From VRUE01 sp963770315 (lineage in GTDB: Bacteria > Actinomycetota > Thermoleophilia > Solirubrobacterales > 70-9), in assembly GCA_963770315.1 (NCBI GenBank), contig CAVYPC010000002.1, forward strand, positions 2,294,001 through 2,358,000: a DNA stretch of 64,000 nucleotides, written 5' to 3'. The position numbers and the translations under genes are program-made. Shown piece by piece: positions 35,020 through 43,514 of this stretch. Under the pieces are notes generated by a model. It was given only the letters and a program-made list of their open reading frames with translations, made no database searches and was not told the DNA's origin. Numbering within the stretch: the stretch's first letter is position 1; each line of letters opens with the position of its first letter.

Positions 35020-36723
35020 TCAAGAACGCCGTCGCGAGAGCAGCCAGAACGGCTGCGCCTGTCCGGGCCGTGCCAGCACCAAGCCGTCCAAGCCCATCGC
35101 AGCGGCTGCCCCGATCGCCTCCTCGGGGGTCTCCACCAGCGGCCTCCCCCCCTCGTTGAACGAGGTGTTGATCAGCGCGGGCACTCCGACGGCGCCGAGC
35201 CAGGCATCGAGCAGGGCCGTGAGTAAGGAGGTGGAGCCGGCTTCGATCGTCTGCAGGCGGGAGGTGCCGTCGACGTGCACGCCGGCGGGGACGGAGCGCG
35301 CCGCCTGCGGCAGCAGGCGCATCGCCGCGAGCATCGCCGGCGACCTGACCGAGCGGCCGACCAGGGAGCCGACCTGAGCGCGGGGAACCGCGAGCCCGAA
35401 CGGCCGGAACGACTCGCGACCCTTGACCGCATTGAGCCGCGCCTGCATCGTCGCCGAGCGTGGGTCGGCGACGATGCTGCGGTGGCCGAGGGCCCGCGGC
35501 CCGTACTCGGAGCGGCCCTCGTAGAGGCCGAGCAAGCTGCCCCCGGCGATCGCGCCGACCATCTCCTCGATCAGATCGAGCCTGCTCGGGGCGCGAACCT
35601 CGAAGCCCGCCGATGCCGCGAGCGCCTCGACCGCCCGATCGACCCGCTCAACTCTCGGTGCCGGCCCGAGAAAGGGATCCGCCGCCAGGTCGCGAGGCGG
35701 ATCGAGGCCCAGCGCGTGCGCACCCCAGAGCGCGTTGCCGAGCGCCTGGCCTTCGTCGCCGGGGGCGTGAAAGGCCTGCACATCCTCGACCGAACCGGCT
35801 TCGACCAGCGTGCCGAGCAGGCGACAGTTAAGGGCGACGCCGCCCGCGAGGACGACCCGCCCGCACTCGCTCCCACGCCGGTCGAGCTCGGCCAGCAGGC
35901 GCTCGAGCCAGTGCGCCGTCTCCACCTCGACGGCGTGCTGGGCGTCGGCCACCACCTCCGCCTGGGCCCGGTCCCACCGCCGGCCGGCAAAGCTCGCGAT
36001 GGCCGCGCCCCGGTCGCCGTGCAGATGGGATCCGAGCGCCTCGCGAGCCCCCTGCCGAACCAGCAGCGGCTGGTCGGGCCGCACGAGCCTGCCGCGCGGA
36101 GGACGCGGCCGGGCCGGAGCGAACGCCGCCAGCGCGGTGGCCTTGCCGCACTCCGTATAGCCGTCGAGCCCGGCCAGCTCGGTGGCCACCCGGTACAGCG
36201 ACCCGAGCCCCCCCGGCTCGGGCGCGGCGATCGAAGCGACGGGGCGCGGCAGCCCGCCGCCGGCCCGGACCAGAAACGCGCTGGCGCGCTCGAAGGCCCG
36301 CGGTGCTGCCGGCGTGGAGCTGCCGGCGTCATCGGCGACCAGCGCCAGGCCGGTGCCGGAGTCGATCAGCAGCGCCGCGGCGAGCGCGTGGCTGAGGTGG
36401 TGGGACGGCACCCAGTGGACCCGCTCCGCCGGCACCCCGAGGTCGGCGAGGCCGGCGTGCAGCGCGGGGCCGAGGGATCGCGCCGAGGGATCGCCGACGG
36501 GGGCCTCGCCGCAGGTGGAGACGAAGAACCCGCTCACATCGTCCAGATCCCGCCCGACCTCGCCGAGCACCGCGCGCAGCGACAGCTCCGCACCGCCGGC
36601 GTGCCGGCGCCGCGCGAGCCGCTCCTCGGCGATGGCGACGACGCCGTCGGCCGTGATCGCGCAAGCGGCGCCGTCCTGGTGCGCGGCCCCGGCGCCGGTG
36701 CCATCCGGGGTGATGCCGACCAC
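35020..36723 (-). CDS. Carbamoyltransferase, NodU/CmcH/TobZ family
   Basis: This 567-residue protein has the Kae1-like N-terminal domain with VPSHHLSHALAAAL (His-rich active-site motif) and DGYTECGKATALAAF. It also has LAGGVALNCRLLG and the C-terminal YrdC-like signature EYGPRALGHRSIVADPRS followed by KGRESFRPFGLAVPR. Known members move a carbamoyl group from carbamoyl phosphate to a hydroxyl of a natural product, via carbamoyl-AMP. It starts at GTG 36723, 14 bases after the radical SAM stop. It is the last gene of a three-gene operon, so it probably modifies the product of the ATP-grasp and radical SAM enzymes. Confidence 0.88.
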   Translation of the reverse strand: MVGITPDGTGAGAAHQDGAACAITADGVVAIAEERLARRRHAGGAELSLRAVLGEVGRDLDDVSGFFVSTCGEAPVGDPSARSLGPALHAGLADLGVPAERVHWVPSHHLSHALAAALLIDSGTGLALVADDAGSSTPAAPRAFERASAFLVRAGGGLPRPVASIAAPEPGGLGSLYRVATELAGLDGYTECGKATALAAFAPARPRPPRGRLVRPDQPLLVRQGAREALGSHLHGDRGAAIASFAGRRWDRAQAEVVADAQHAVEVETAHWLERLLAELDRRGSECGRVVLAGGVALNCRLLGTLVEAGSVEDVQAFHAPGDEGQALGNALWGAHALGLDPPRDLAADPFLGPAPRVERVDRAVEALAASAGFEVRAPSRLDLIEEMVGAIAGGSLLGLYEGRSEYGPRALGHRSIVADPRSATMQARLNAVKGRESFRPFGLAVPRAQVGSLVGRSVRSPAMLAAMRLLPQAARSVPAGVHVDGTSRLQTIEAGSTSLLTALLDAWLGAVGVPALINTSFNEGGRPLVETPEEAIGAAAAMGLDGLVLARPGQAQPFWLLSRRRS

Positions 36724-36737
36724 GCACCAGTCGCGGC

Positions 36738-37970
36738 TCAACCGCGCGTCTCTCGCCCGTCGCCGCCCACGGTGGCGACGGGCCGCGTGCCCTCCGCCCC
36801 GCCCGCCAGACCGAGCTCGGGCTCGAGCGTGTCGAGGGTGAGCTCGATGCGCGCGGCGAGGGACAGCTCGGGCGAGCGCTCGACCTCGCCCAGCCAGGCC
36901 TCCCGGCAGGGGCAGTGGGCGGTCGCCGCCTGCGCCAGCACCGCCGCGTCGCGGGTGAAGTTGTGGGCCATCAGGGCGCCGAGGAACATCGGCGCGCAGA
37001 GCGCGCAGCCGCGCGGCATCCCGTCGGCGAGCATGCCGCTCTGGATGCCCAGGAGCGCGGTGCGGACGCGCTCCTCGTCGGGGAGCCGGCGCAGGATCTC
37101 GACACCGGTTCGGTAGTACGGGGTCTGGAAGGGGATCGGCCAGGGCAGGTCCTCCCGCCCGGCGATCAGCTCCTGCAGGGTCGCCGTCTTCACCGTGTTG
37201 AGGAACAGCACCGCGGTCTCGGCGCCGTTGGCGTAGGACCACTCGACGGTGCGAACCGCCTCGTCGATCGCCTCGCCCTCGCTCAGGAACAGCGGCTTGA
37301 CCATGACGTAGGTCTCGAACATCACCCGCACCCGAGCCTGCAGGCGGTTCGCCTCTTCGACCGCCTCGCGGGCGCGCAGCACGTCCTCCACCCGGTAGCC
37401 CTTGTTGAGCGCGACGTTGCGCACCATGTCCGAGCGGGACTCGAGGCCGAACCCCAGATACAGCTCCCGCACCGTCGCGGGCGTCGCTTCGACCACGTCG
37501 ATCAGCTTCTCGAGGGTCAGCTCGTTGGGCCGCGTCTCGACCCCCAGCGTGCGCAGGAAGGGAAACATGGAAGCCGTGCCGACCAGCGCGCGACGGCTCT
37601 CCGCGTCGAGCTCGCGATCGCTGAAGAACGACCCGCCCGGCGCGATGTGGAGGTGCTGCAGCCCCTGGTCGAGCTCCTGCAGGTGGGCTCGGAACCGCTC
37701 GACCACCTGCTCGGGATCGCCCGGGTCGGAGAACGAGCCGAAGTTGCAGAACGTGCAGCCGCCGGAGCGGCTCCACCAGCATCCGAGCGACGGATACCAG
37801 GCCAGGGTCTTGATCGCCGGCCGGCCGTTCACGTTGGCCGCGATCGGGAACGAGCCGGCGGCGCTGGGGGGCTCGGGCAGCGGGTTGCGGCGGCGGAACT
37901 CCGTCGCGAGCAGGGTCATCCGCCGCCGTAGGGCGCGTTCGACCGCTCCCTCAGTGCTCGACGAGCTCAT
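36738..37970 (-). CDS. Radical SAM enzyme, Elp3/RaSEA-like
   Basis: This 410-residue protein has the [4Fe-4S] motif C64-x7-C72-x2-C75 (SLGCWWSRSGGCTFCNFGSF) in place of the common Cx3Cx2C. Similar wide spacing occurs in Elp3-like and archaeosine-synthase-associated enzymes (family knowledge). Extra cysteines occur late in CALCAPMF and AHCPCREAW and may bind a second cluster or zinc. ATG 37970 is chosen inside the end of the ATP-grasp gene; an in-frame ATG at 38000 is possible. Its position between ATP-grasp and carbamoyltransferase suggests C-C or C-S chemistry on a small amino-acid-like substrate (inferred). Confidence 0.82.
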   Translation of the reverse strand: MSSSSTEGAVERALRRRMTLLATEFRRRNPLPEPPSAAGSFPIAANVNGRPAIKTLAWYPSLGCWWSRSGGCTFCNFGSFSDPGDPEQVVERFRAHLQELDQGLQHLHIAPGGSFFSDRELDAESRRALVGTASMFPFLRTLGVETRPNELTLEKLIDVVEATPATVRELYLGFGLESRSDMVRNVALNKGYRVEDVLRAREAVEEANRLQARVRVMFETYVMVKPLFLSEGEAIDEAVRTVEWSYANGAETAVLFLNTVKTATLQELIAGREDLPWPIPFQTPYYRTGVEILRRLPDEERVRTALLGIQSGMLADGMPRGCALCAPMFLGALMAHNFTRDAAVLAQAATAHCPCREAWLGEVERSPELSLAARIELTLDTLEPELGLAGGAEGTRPVATVGGDGRETRG

Positions 37971-39048
37971 CTTCGGCCTCGAGGTAGCTGAACCCGACAC
38001 GCTCGCGCCAACCAGGCCCGTGCTTCGCGGTCATGCGAAGCGACTGGTCCAGCGGCGCGGACTGGCGCACGTTCATCTCGATCACCCAGACGTCTGCGCC
38101 GTCGACGAGGAAGTCGACGTTGAGCAGACCGCGGTAGCCCCGCTCGCGGAGCGCCTCCGCAATCGTCCCGCCGAGCTCGACGCAGCGTGCGGCGCTCGCC
38201 GGCTCGAGCCGGCCCGGAAATCGCGCCCCGCGGTACGAGTAGCAGTCGAGGACCTGCTCGGCCAGGGCCACGCAGGATGCGCCATCGCCGTCGATCCAGT
38301 AGTCGGCGCTGGGCGAAACCGCGTCCTCTCCCCCCACCATCTCCTCCAGGATCAGCGGAGCGCCGGCCTGCGGCAGGCTGCCGTTCGCGCTCCACCCCTT
38401 CGCCTTCTTGGCGGTGGCGGTCGCGGCGAACCGCCGCTCGAGCTCCGGCACCGTCAGCTCCTCGCGCGGATCGAGCTCGAGCACGCCCTGGCCGCCCGCG
38501 CCGGCGTTGATCTTGAGCACCGAGGGGCGCGAGCGCGAGGAGGCGAGCGCGACGGCCTCGGGCAGGCTCATCACCATCGTCGACGCTGGCCGGTGCCCGC
38601 TCAGGGCGGGGAGCCGCGTGAGGAGCTCGGAGCCTCCGATCTTGGTGTTCCAGTAGCGGATCGAACTGCCCAGCACCGTCGGCGTCGTGCTCGGATCGAG
38701 GGCGATCCCCCTATCCCGCAGGCGCTCGAGCGCTTCCGCGATCTCATTGGTCCAGATCTGGAACGCGATCCGCGCGGGGCGGCCGAGCCCGCGCAGGCGA
38801 TCGAGCGTCTCCGGCGCGACAAGCCACTCGCCGGCAGGGACCTCGCCCAAATCAACAGCGGCGGCATCGGCGGCGAGCAGAGCGGTCGACGGGGCCAGGA
38901 ACCTGGCCCGGCCCGGCAGGCCGAAGAGCGGCTTGCGCTTCGGAGCAGCCTTCGAACCGCCCTTCATCGTTCCCGATAGACCGCTCTGAGCATTGGCGAT
39001 CACCAGGTCAACGTCGAAACCTATCCGGTCGTCGATGAACTCCCACAC
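37951..39048 (-). CDS. ATP-grasp ligase-like protein
   Basis: This protein of about 365 residues has ATP-grasp features: a lysine and glycine-rich loop in SVLKINAGAGGQGV, PLILEEMVGGEDAV, and the metal-binding end FLVDGADVWVIEMNVRQSAP with E and N. Such enzymes join a carboxylate to an amine through acyl phosphate. The start is uncertain. GTG 39048 gives VWEFIDDRIGFDVDLVIANA, which looks like a proper N-terminal strand and lies just after the palindrome at 39057; ATG 38967 is the alternative. It is first in the operon with radical SAM and carbamoyltransferase. The apparent open frame beyond 39048 is a shadow of the divergent operon. Confidence 0.78.
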   Translation of the reverse strand: MWEFIDDRIGFDVDLVIANAQSGLSGTMKGGSKAAPKRKPLFGLPGRARFLAPSTALLAADAAAVDLGEVPAGEWLVAPETLDRLRGLGRPARIAFQIWTNEIAEALERLRDRGIALDPSTTPTVLGSSIRYWNTKIGGSELLTRLPALSGHRPASTMVMSLPEAVALASSRSRPSVLKINAGAGGQGVLELDPREELTVPELERRFAATATAKKAKGWSANGSLPQAGAPLILEEMVGGEDAVSPSADYWIDGDGASCVALAEQVLDCYSYRGARFPGRLEPASAARCVELGGTIAEALRERGYRGLLNVDFLVDGADVWVIEMNVRQSAPLDQSLRMTAKHGPGWRERVGFSYLEAEDELVEH

Positions 39049-39056
39049 GGGACAAG

Positions 39057-39070
39057 TGTACTTCTGTACA
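39057..39070. promoter_or_regulatory. TGTAC-N4-GTACA palindrome in the divergent control region
   Basis: TGTACTTCTGTACA occupies most of the short gap between the ATP-grasp operon (start 39048) and the twin P-loop operon (start 39127). Only 78 bases separate the start codons, so both operons are likely controlled together. Half-sites match those before the TetR genes, but the spacer is one to two bases shorter. Confidence 0.45.
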
Positions 39071-39126
39071 TGCGAAAGGTGGCGCGCGTGGCCAGAGCCT
39101 GTAGGACAGGCGCTACCCTTCGCTTG

Positions 39127-40878
39127 ATGCACGCCCACGCCGGGAACAAGCGGGTGCAGCGCGACAAATTCGCCGAGTTGCTGAGGAGCTCGATGATGAA
39201 CTACGTCGACCCGGAGAGCGGGCAGCGCAGCCCGCTCTCGCAGCGCTATCTGGCCCGCAACGTGATCGACGTCAACGAGCAGACGATTTCCCGCTGGGTC
39301 CGCCAGGAGACGGCGCCCTCGCCGGAGATGGTCGAGCGGGTGGCCGACTTCTTCGGCTGGTCTGACGACGACCTCGAGGCGGTCTACGGATTGGCCCAAG
39401 GGGAGGAGCGCTTCGAAGACTGGCGGACCGCGGTCGGACTCGAGCTGGGATTCCCACGGCTGGGTCCGCTCATGCACCCCTGGCCGCCGCGCGACGTGCT
39501 CGGCCGGGAGCAGGCCACGCGGGACTCGAGGCGCTTCCACCTCAGCGCCAAGCCGGCGGAAGCCGATCAGCTCGAGCCCGACCAGCGGGAAGTCGCCGAA
39601 GAGGCGTACCAGTCGCTCGGCTTGGCGCGCGTCACGATTCGCACCGCCCCCGGGCACGGCGCCACCACGCTGTCCCGCTGGATCTACGACCACGCCGCCC
39701 AGGAGGCGATCAGCCGCCGCATGGTCCCCGTGCTCGTCTCGCTCGAGCAGCTCATCGACGACAGCTACGAAGAGCTCGCCGGGGCGGAGCGGCGCTGCCT
39801 GGTCGAGATGCACGGCCACGGGGCGCTGGGGCGGCGGCACTTCGACGAGGACGCAGATCGGATCGAGGCGTCGATGGAGATCGCCGACGAGCGGGCGACG
39901 GCGTACTTCGGCCACATCGGGCCGGGACTCTGCGTCGAGCAGATCGAGGGGCGGATCCGCTTCGCCCTCGTCCGCAGCCTGGCCACACAGCCCTGGGAGC
40001 TGGCACTGCCGCGAAGCCGGCTCGCCGAGCTGATCGGAGCCGCGAGCGGGCAGCAGGAGGCGATCGAGATACGCCGCCAGGAGCTGGCCGTCGCCTTCGA
40101 CCGCTTCTCCGCCGACGAGCCGGGCTTCTGGGATGGGATGTCGGTAATCGCCCCCAGCCTGGGGCGCGAGGAGCTCTCCACGATCCTGCACGAGCTGCAC
40201 TCCGGCGCGGGCGCCCGGGTGGCGCTCATCCTCGATCTCTCTGCCACCCCGATGGGACGGCGGTACCTGGGCTCCCGACACGGCGAGTACCTCGCCGAGC
40301 CCTACCGGCGGGTTCTCGGCCACGTGAACAAGGCGCTGGAGAGCATTCAGCGCCGTCTCGCCGGCGGGCCGGGCGGAGCGGCGCCGGCTCCGCTCGACAC
40401 GACCCTCGTGCTCAGCGCCGGCGCGTCGAGCCTGCTTTCGCCCGAGTGGCAGGAGCACGCGATCGACTTTCCCGCCACCCGGCCCCTGGACCTCTTCGCG
40501 ATCCTCGCCAACCACTACCCGCCGGAGAGCCAGCAGCAGGCCGGCGGCCGGGTCGAGGTGCTCGCCGCGGTGCTCGACTCCGAGTTCATCCAGCTCGACG
40601 AGCGAACCGCGATCTCGACCGAGACGGTGCTGCTGGAGGAGGGGCTCAAGCGCGAGCTGTCGGTGGCGGAGACGATCCCCTACCACCTCCGCAAGACCGC
40701 GTCCGGCAGGGGGAGGCGCTCGGGGGCCCAGCGCGGCGCGGCTGCCGCCCCCGGCGACGAGTTGACCGAGAAGGTCCGGGCCGCGGTGCGTGAGTTGGCG
40801 CCGGAGATAGTCAGAGCCGAGGTCGAGCGGCAGCTCTCGCTCGGCGATGCGACCGTACGGAAGGAAACGGGTGGATAG
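39127..40878 (+). CDS. HTH protein with degenerate P-loop domain (twin A)
   Basis: This protein of 583 residues starts at ATG 39127; an in-frame start at 39070 is unlikely as it overlaps the palindrome. Residues about 10-90 carry an XRE-like HTH (YLARNVIDVNEQTISRWVRQ). From 97 on it matches its neighbour twin B. TAPGHGATT (173-181) sits where a Walker A should be but has Ala in place of the lysine. VALILDLSATPMGRRYLG (about 365-382) looks like a Walker B strand. I do not recognise a family. The next gene starts directly after its stop, so the operon is tight. A DNA-binding, non-hydrolysing subunit is a reasonable model. Confidence 0.8.
   Translation: MHAHAGNKRVQRDKFAELLRSSMMNYVDPESGQRSPLSQRYLARNVIDVNEQTISRWVRQETAPSPEMVERVADFFGWSDDDLEAVYGLAQGEERFEDWRTAVGLELGFPRLGPLMHPWPPRDVLGREQATRDSRRFHLSAKPAEADQLEPDQREVAEEAYQSLGLARVTIRTAPGHGATTLSRWIYDHAAQEAISRRMVPVLVSLEQLIDDSYEELAGAERRCLVEMHGHGALGRRHFDEDADRIEASMEIADERATAYFGHIGPGLCVEQIEGRIRFALVRSLATQPWELALPRSRLAELIGAASGQQEAIEIRRQELAVAFDRFSADEPGFWDGMSVIAPSLGREELSTILHELHSGAGARVALILDLSATPMGRRYLGSRHGEYLAEPYRRVLGHVNKALESIQRRLAGGPGGAAPAPLDTTLVLSAGASSLLSPEWQEHAIDFPATRPLDLFAILANHYPPESQQQAGGRVEVLAAVLDSEFIQLDERTAISTETVLLEEGLKRELSVAETIPYHLRKTASGRGRRSGAQRGAAAAPGDELTEKVRAAVRELAPEIVRAEVERQLSLGDATVRKETGG
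40489..40587 (+). repeat. 99-bp identical tract, copy in twin A
   Basis: Bases 40489-40587 are identical to 42043-42141 in twin B, although the genes around them have diverged substantially. The tract encodes DLFAILANHYPPESQQQAGG and the following 13 residues. This pattern fits recent gene conversion between the twins. Confidence 0.9.
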
Positions 40879-42306
40879 ATGAACCGGAAAGACGACCGCA
40901 CTCCCGGAGACGCCGACGACGCTCCGATCGCGGGGCTCGACCCCAAAGCCGAGGAACTGTTCGGCGACTGGCGGATCGCCGTCGGGTTCGCACGGGAGTT
41001 CCCACGATTGGGCCCGCTCATGCACCCCTGGCCGGAGCGCAACACGCTCGGCCAGGAACAGATGACCCGGGACTCGAGGCGCTTCTTCCTCGGCAAGGAG
41101 CAGCGCGAGGTGGCCCGCGAGGTGTACGAGTCGCTGGGCTCCTCGCGGGTCGTGCGCACCGCCCCCGGGCACGGCGCCACGACGCTGGCGCGCTGGGTGC
41201 ACGACCAGGCCGCCCAGGAGGCGATCAGCCGTCGCATGATCCCGGTGCTGGTCTCGCTCGAGCAGATCGTCGACATGAGCTACGAGCAGCTCGCCGACGG
41301 GGAGAAGCGCTTCCTGGTCGAGATGCACGGCAGCGACGCGCTGGGCCGGCGTTGCTTCGAGAGCGACAGAGAAGGCGACGAAGAGGCGATCGACGACCTG
41401 ATCGAAGGCGCCGACGAGCGCGCGGCGACGTATTTCAGCCGGATCACGCCGACGCTCTGCGCCGACACGATCGAGGCCTACATCCGCTTCGCCGTCGTCC
41501 GCAGCCTGGCGACGCGACCGTGGGAGCGGGTGTTCACGCGGGCCCAGTGCCGCAACCTGATCGGCACCTCCAGCGGCGACCCGCAGGCGATCGAGGCGCA
41601 GCGGATGGAACTGGGGGACGTGTTCGAGCGCGCCGGCGACATCTCCCCCCCGCTCAAGTCCAGCGACGACTTCTGGGGCGGCGTCGCGTCCGTCTCCCCC
41701 AGCCTCGCCCGCGAGGACTACCACGAGATCCTGCGCGACCTCAACCGCTGGGGACGGGTCCGCGTCTCGCTGATGCTCGACCTCTCGGCGACGCCGATGG
41801 GACGGCAGTACCTCGGCCGTGAGCACGGGGAGCACCTGACCGAGCCCTACATGACCGTCCTCAAGCACGTCAACAAGGCGCTCAAGAACATCGAGCAGGG
41901 AGCGGCCGGCGGGCCGGAGCCGATCATGCCCTCGCTGCTCGACACGACCTTCTTCCTCAGCACCCCCGCCTGGAGCGCCTTCTCGGCGGAGTTCCAGGCC
42001 CAGGAGGACCAGGTCATCGACTTCCCCGCCTACCGGCCGGTCGACCTCTTCGCGATCCTCGCCAACCACTACCCGCCGGAGAGCCAGCAGCAGGCCGGCG
42101 GCCGGGTCGAGGTGCTCGCCGCGGTGCTCGACTCCGAGTTCCTCGAACTGAACGAGCGCACCGCGATCTCGACCGAGATGGTGCTGCTCGAGCAGCAGCT
42201 CAAGCACGAGCTCTCCTCGCGGGAAGGGATCGCCTACCACCTGCGCCGCTCCCACGCCCCCGGCGAGTTGGGGGAGGGGAAGGCCGACGGCGAAGCGGGC
42301 CGATGA
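40879..42306 (+). CDS. Degenerate P-loop protein without HTH (twin B)
   Basis: This 475-residue paralogue of twin A lacks its N-terminal HTH domain. Shared landmarks are FPRLGPLMHPWP, then TAPGHGATT (94-102, again no Walker A lysine), QEAISRRMIPVLVSLEQ, a second LMLDLSATPMGRQYLG and NHYPPESQQQAGGRVEVLAA near the end. The last is encoded by a 99-bp tract identical in both genes. It begins one base after twin A and overlaps the ATPase by ATGA. Retention of the same unusual APGHGATT in both twins suggests a selected function and not decay. Confidence 0.8.
   Translation: MNRKDDRTPGDADDAPIAGLDPKAEELFGDWRIAVGFAREFPRLGPLMHPWPERNTLGQEQMTRDSRRFFLGKEQREVAREVYESLGSSRVVRTAPGHGATTLARWVHDQAAQEAISRRMIPVLVSLEQIVDMSYEQLADGEKRFLVEMHGSDALGRRCFESDREGDEEAIDDLIEGADERAATYFSRITPTLCADTIEAYIRFAVVRSLATRPWERVFTRAQCRNLIGTSSGDPQAIEAQRMELGDVFERAGDISPPLKSSDDFWGGVASVSPSLAREDYHEILRDLNRWGRVRVSLMLDLSATPMGRQYLGREHGEHLTEPYMTVLKHVNKALKNIEQGAAGGPEPIMPSLLDTTFFLSTPAWSAFSAEFQAQEDQVIDFPAYRPVDLFAILANHYPPESQQQAGGRVEVLAAVLDSEFLELNERTAISTEMVLLEQQLKHELSSREGIAYHLRRSHAPGELGEGKADGEAGR
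42043..42141 (+). repeat. 99-bp identical tract, copy in twin B
   Basis: This is identical, base for base by eye, to 40489-40587. Flanking bases diverge immediately on both sides (GGCCCCTG against GGCCGGTC before, ATCCAG against CTCGAA after). Confidence 0.9.
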
Positions 42307-43514
42307 GCTTCGCGGTCGACAACAACGCGGTCTCGCTCGCGGCGGCGATCGTCTTCGCCAACAGCGCCTCCTACCACGTCGAGCTGCCGATGGCGGGACG
42401 CGAGAAGGAGTCGGCGACGCTGCGCGGTGCGCTCGAGCACGACGGGCCGCGACTGGTGACCATGACCGCGCCACTGGGCGCCGGCAAGACCTTCTTCCTC
42501 GACACGGTGCTGAGGCGGTTCGAGCGCGACGGCGAAACCGACTTCGACGAGAAACGCAGCCGCCGGCTGGTCCTCGCCACCGGGGTCGAACCGCCGAGCG
42601 AGGACCCGGCCGCGCTGGCCGAGATGGAAGGCATCGCCGAGCGCTGGCCCGGCGAGATCGACGCGCTGGTCGAGGAATGGGACCGGGACCTGATCGGCGA
42701 GCCGAAGGTGCTGATCGTCGAGGAGATCGACCGCAAGGCCTACCTGGGGCAGATCCGCTGGACGGTCGAGGCCGCGAGCAGGTGGCTGAGCAGGGGTGGA
42801 AACCGGCTCCTGATCCTGACCGGCGACAAGGCCCTGCTCCACCCGGTTCTGCAGCCGACGATCGAGGAGATCGAGCCGCGGTTCGACATCGCCCTGGAGC
42901 CGCTCGACCTCGAGCTCCTGCGGGAGGCGCTGCAGCTGCGGATCCGCGACAAGGTGATCGAGCCGACGGCGCCCGAGCTCGCGGGCGAGGAGGCCGAGAG
43001 GCTGGCCGCCGAGGCCGCCGAGGCCGCGGTGGCCGACGCCTACGTGCGCTGGTCGGCCCTGCCGGACACCCGGCCGAACGTGCTGGCGAACTTCCGCGAG
43101 GCGCTCGGGGCGCTGCGGCAGATCAGCGAACTGGTGCCGACCGACAACAGGGAGAAGGTCGAGTTCGTCCGCTCGCCCCTCGTCTACCTCGGCTCCCAGG
43201 CCGAGGGCGTCGGCCTCGCCGGCGGGCTCGAGGACGCGCTGATGCGCAAGCTGACCGAGTCGATCGCCGCCGATGCCGCGATCGAGCCGCTGAGCACGGG
43301 GGAGCTGGCCGAGCTCGCCGGCCGGCCCGTGGACGACCGGCTGCTGCGCCGGGGGATCTACCCGTTGAGCCGCCAGGGCGTGCTCACGCCGCTCGGCATC
43401 CCCTTCGCCGAGAGCAACCAGGCCGGCGAGCCGGTTGCCTACACCGAGCCCTTCGTCCCCAGCTACAAGCTCGTGCATCGCGCGCTCGCTGAGCTCGTCC
43501 GGGCCGAATCGTGA
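42303..43514 (+). CDS. P-loop ATPase (canonical) of the twin operon
   Basis: This 403-residue ATPase has an intact Walker A APLGAGKT (56-63) and a Walker B KVLIVEEID (135-143). A following RLLILTGDKALLHPVL strand resembles sensor I of STAND/KAP-like ATPases. A C-terminal helical part (GELAELAGRPVDDRLLRRGI) could be a winged helix. It overlaps twin B by ATGA and the next gene by ATGA. It may supply ATP hydrolysis for a complex containing the two degenerate twins (inferred from gene order). Confidence 0.8.
   Translation: MSFAVDNNAVSLAAAIVFANSASYHVELPMAGREKESATLRGALEHDGPRLVTMTAPLGAGKTFFLDTVLRRFERDGETDFDEKRSRRLVLATGVEPPSEDPAALAEMEGIAERWPGEIDALVEEWDRDLIGEPKVLIVEEIDRKAYLGQIRWTVEAASRWLSRGGNRLLILTGDKALLHPVLQPTIEEIEPRFDIALEPLDLELLREALQLRIRDKVIEPTAPELAGEEAERLAAEAAEAAVADAYVRWSALPDTRPNVLANFREALGALRQISELVPTDNREKVEFVRSPLVYLGSQAEGVGLAGGLEDALMRKLTESIAADAAIEPLSTGELAELAGRPVDDRLLRRGIYPLSRQGVLTPLGIPFAESNQAGEPVAYTEPFVPSYKLVHRALAELVRAES

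Noticed and set aside
36724..37782. N-terminal extension of the carbamoyltransferase frame
   Set aside because: It overlaps the radical SAM gene in another frame; family similarity begins after GTG 36723, which is well placed.
37951..38000. Radical SAM start at ATG 38000
   Set aside because: It is possible, but it lies deeper inside the ATP-grasp gene; ATG 37970 gives a shorter overlap. Not decisive.
39049..42474. Very long minus-strand open frame continuing upstream of the ATP-grasp gene
   Set aside because: It is antisense to the coherent twin P-loop operon and has Arg/Leu/Gly-rich shadow composition with no domains.
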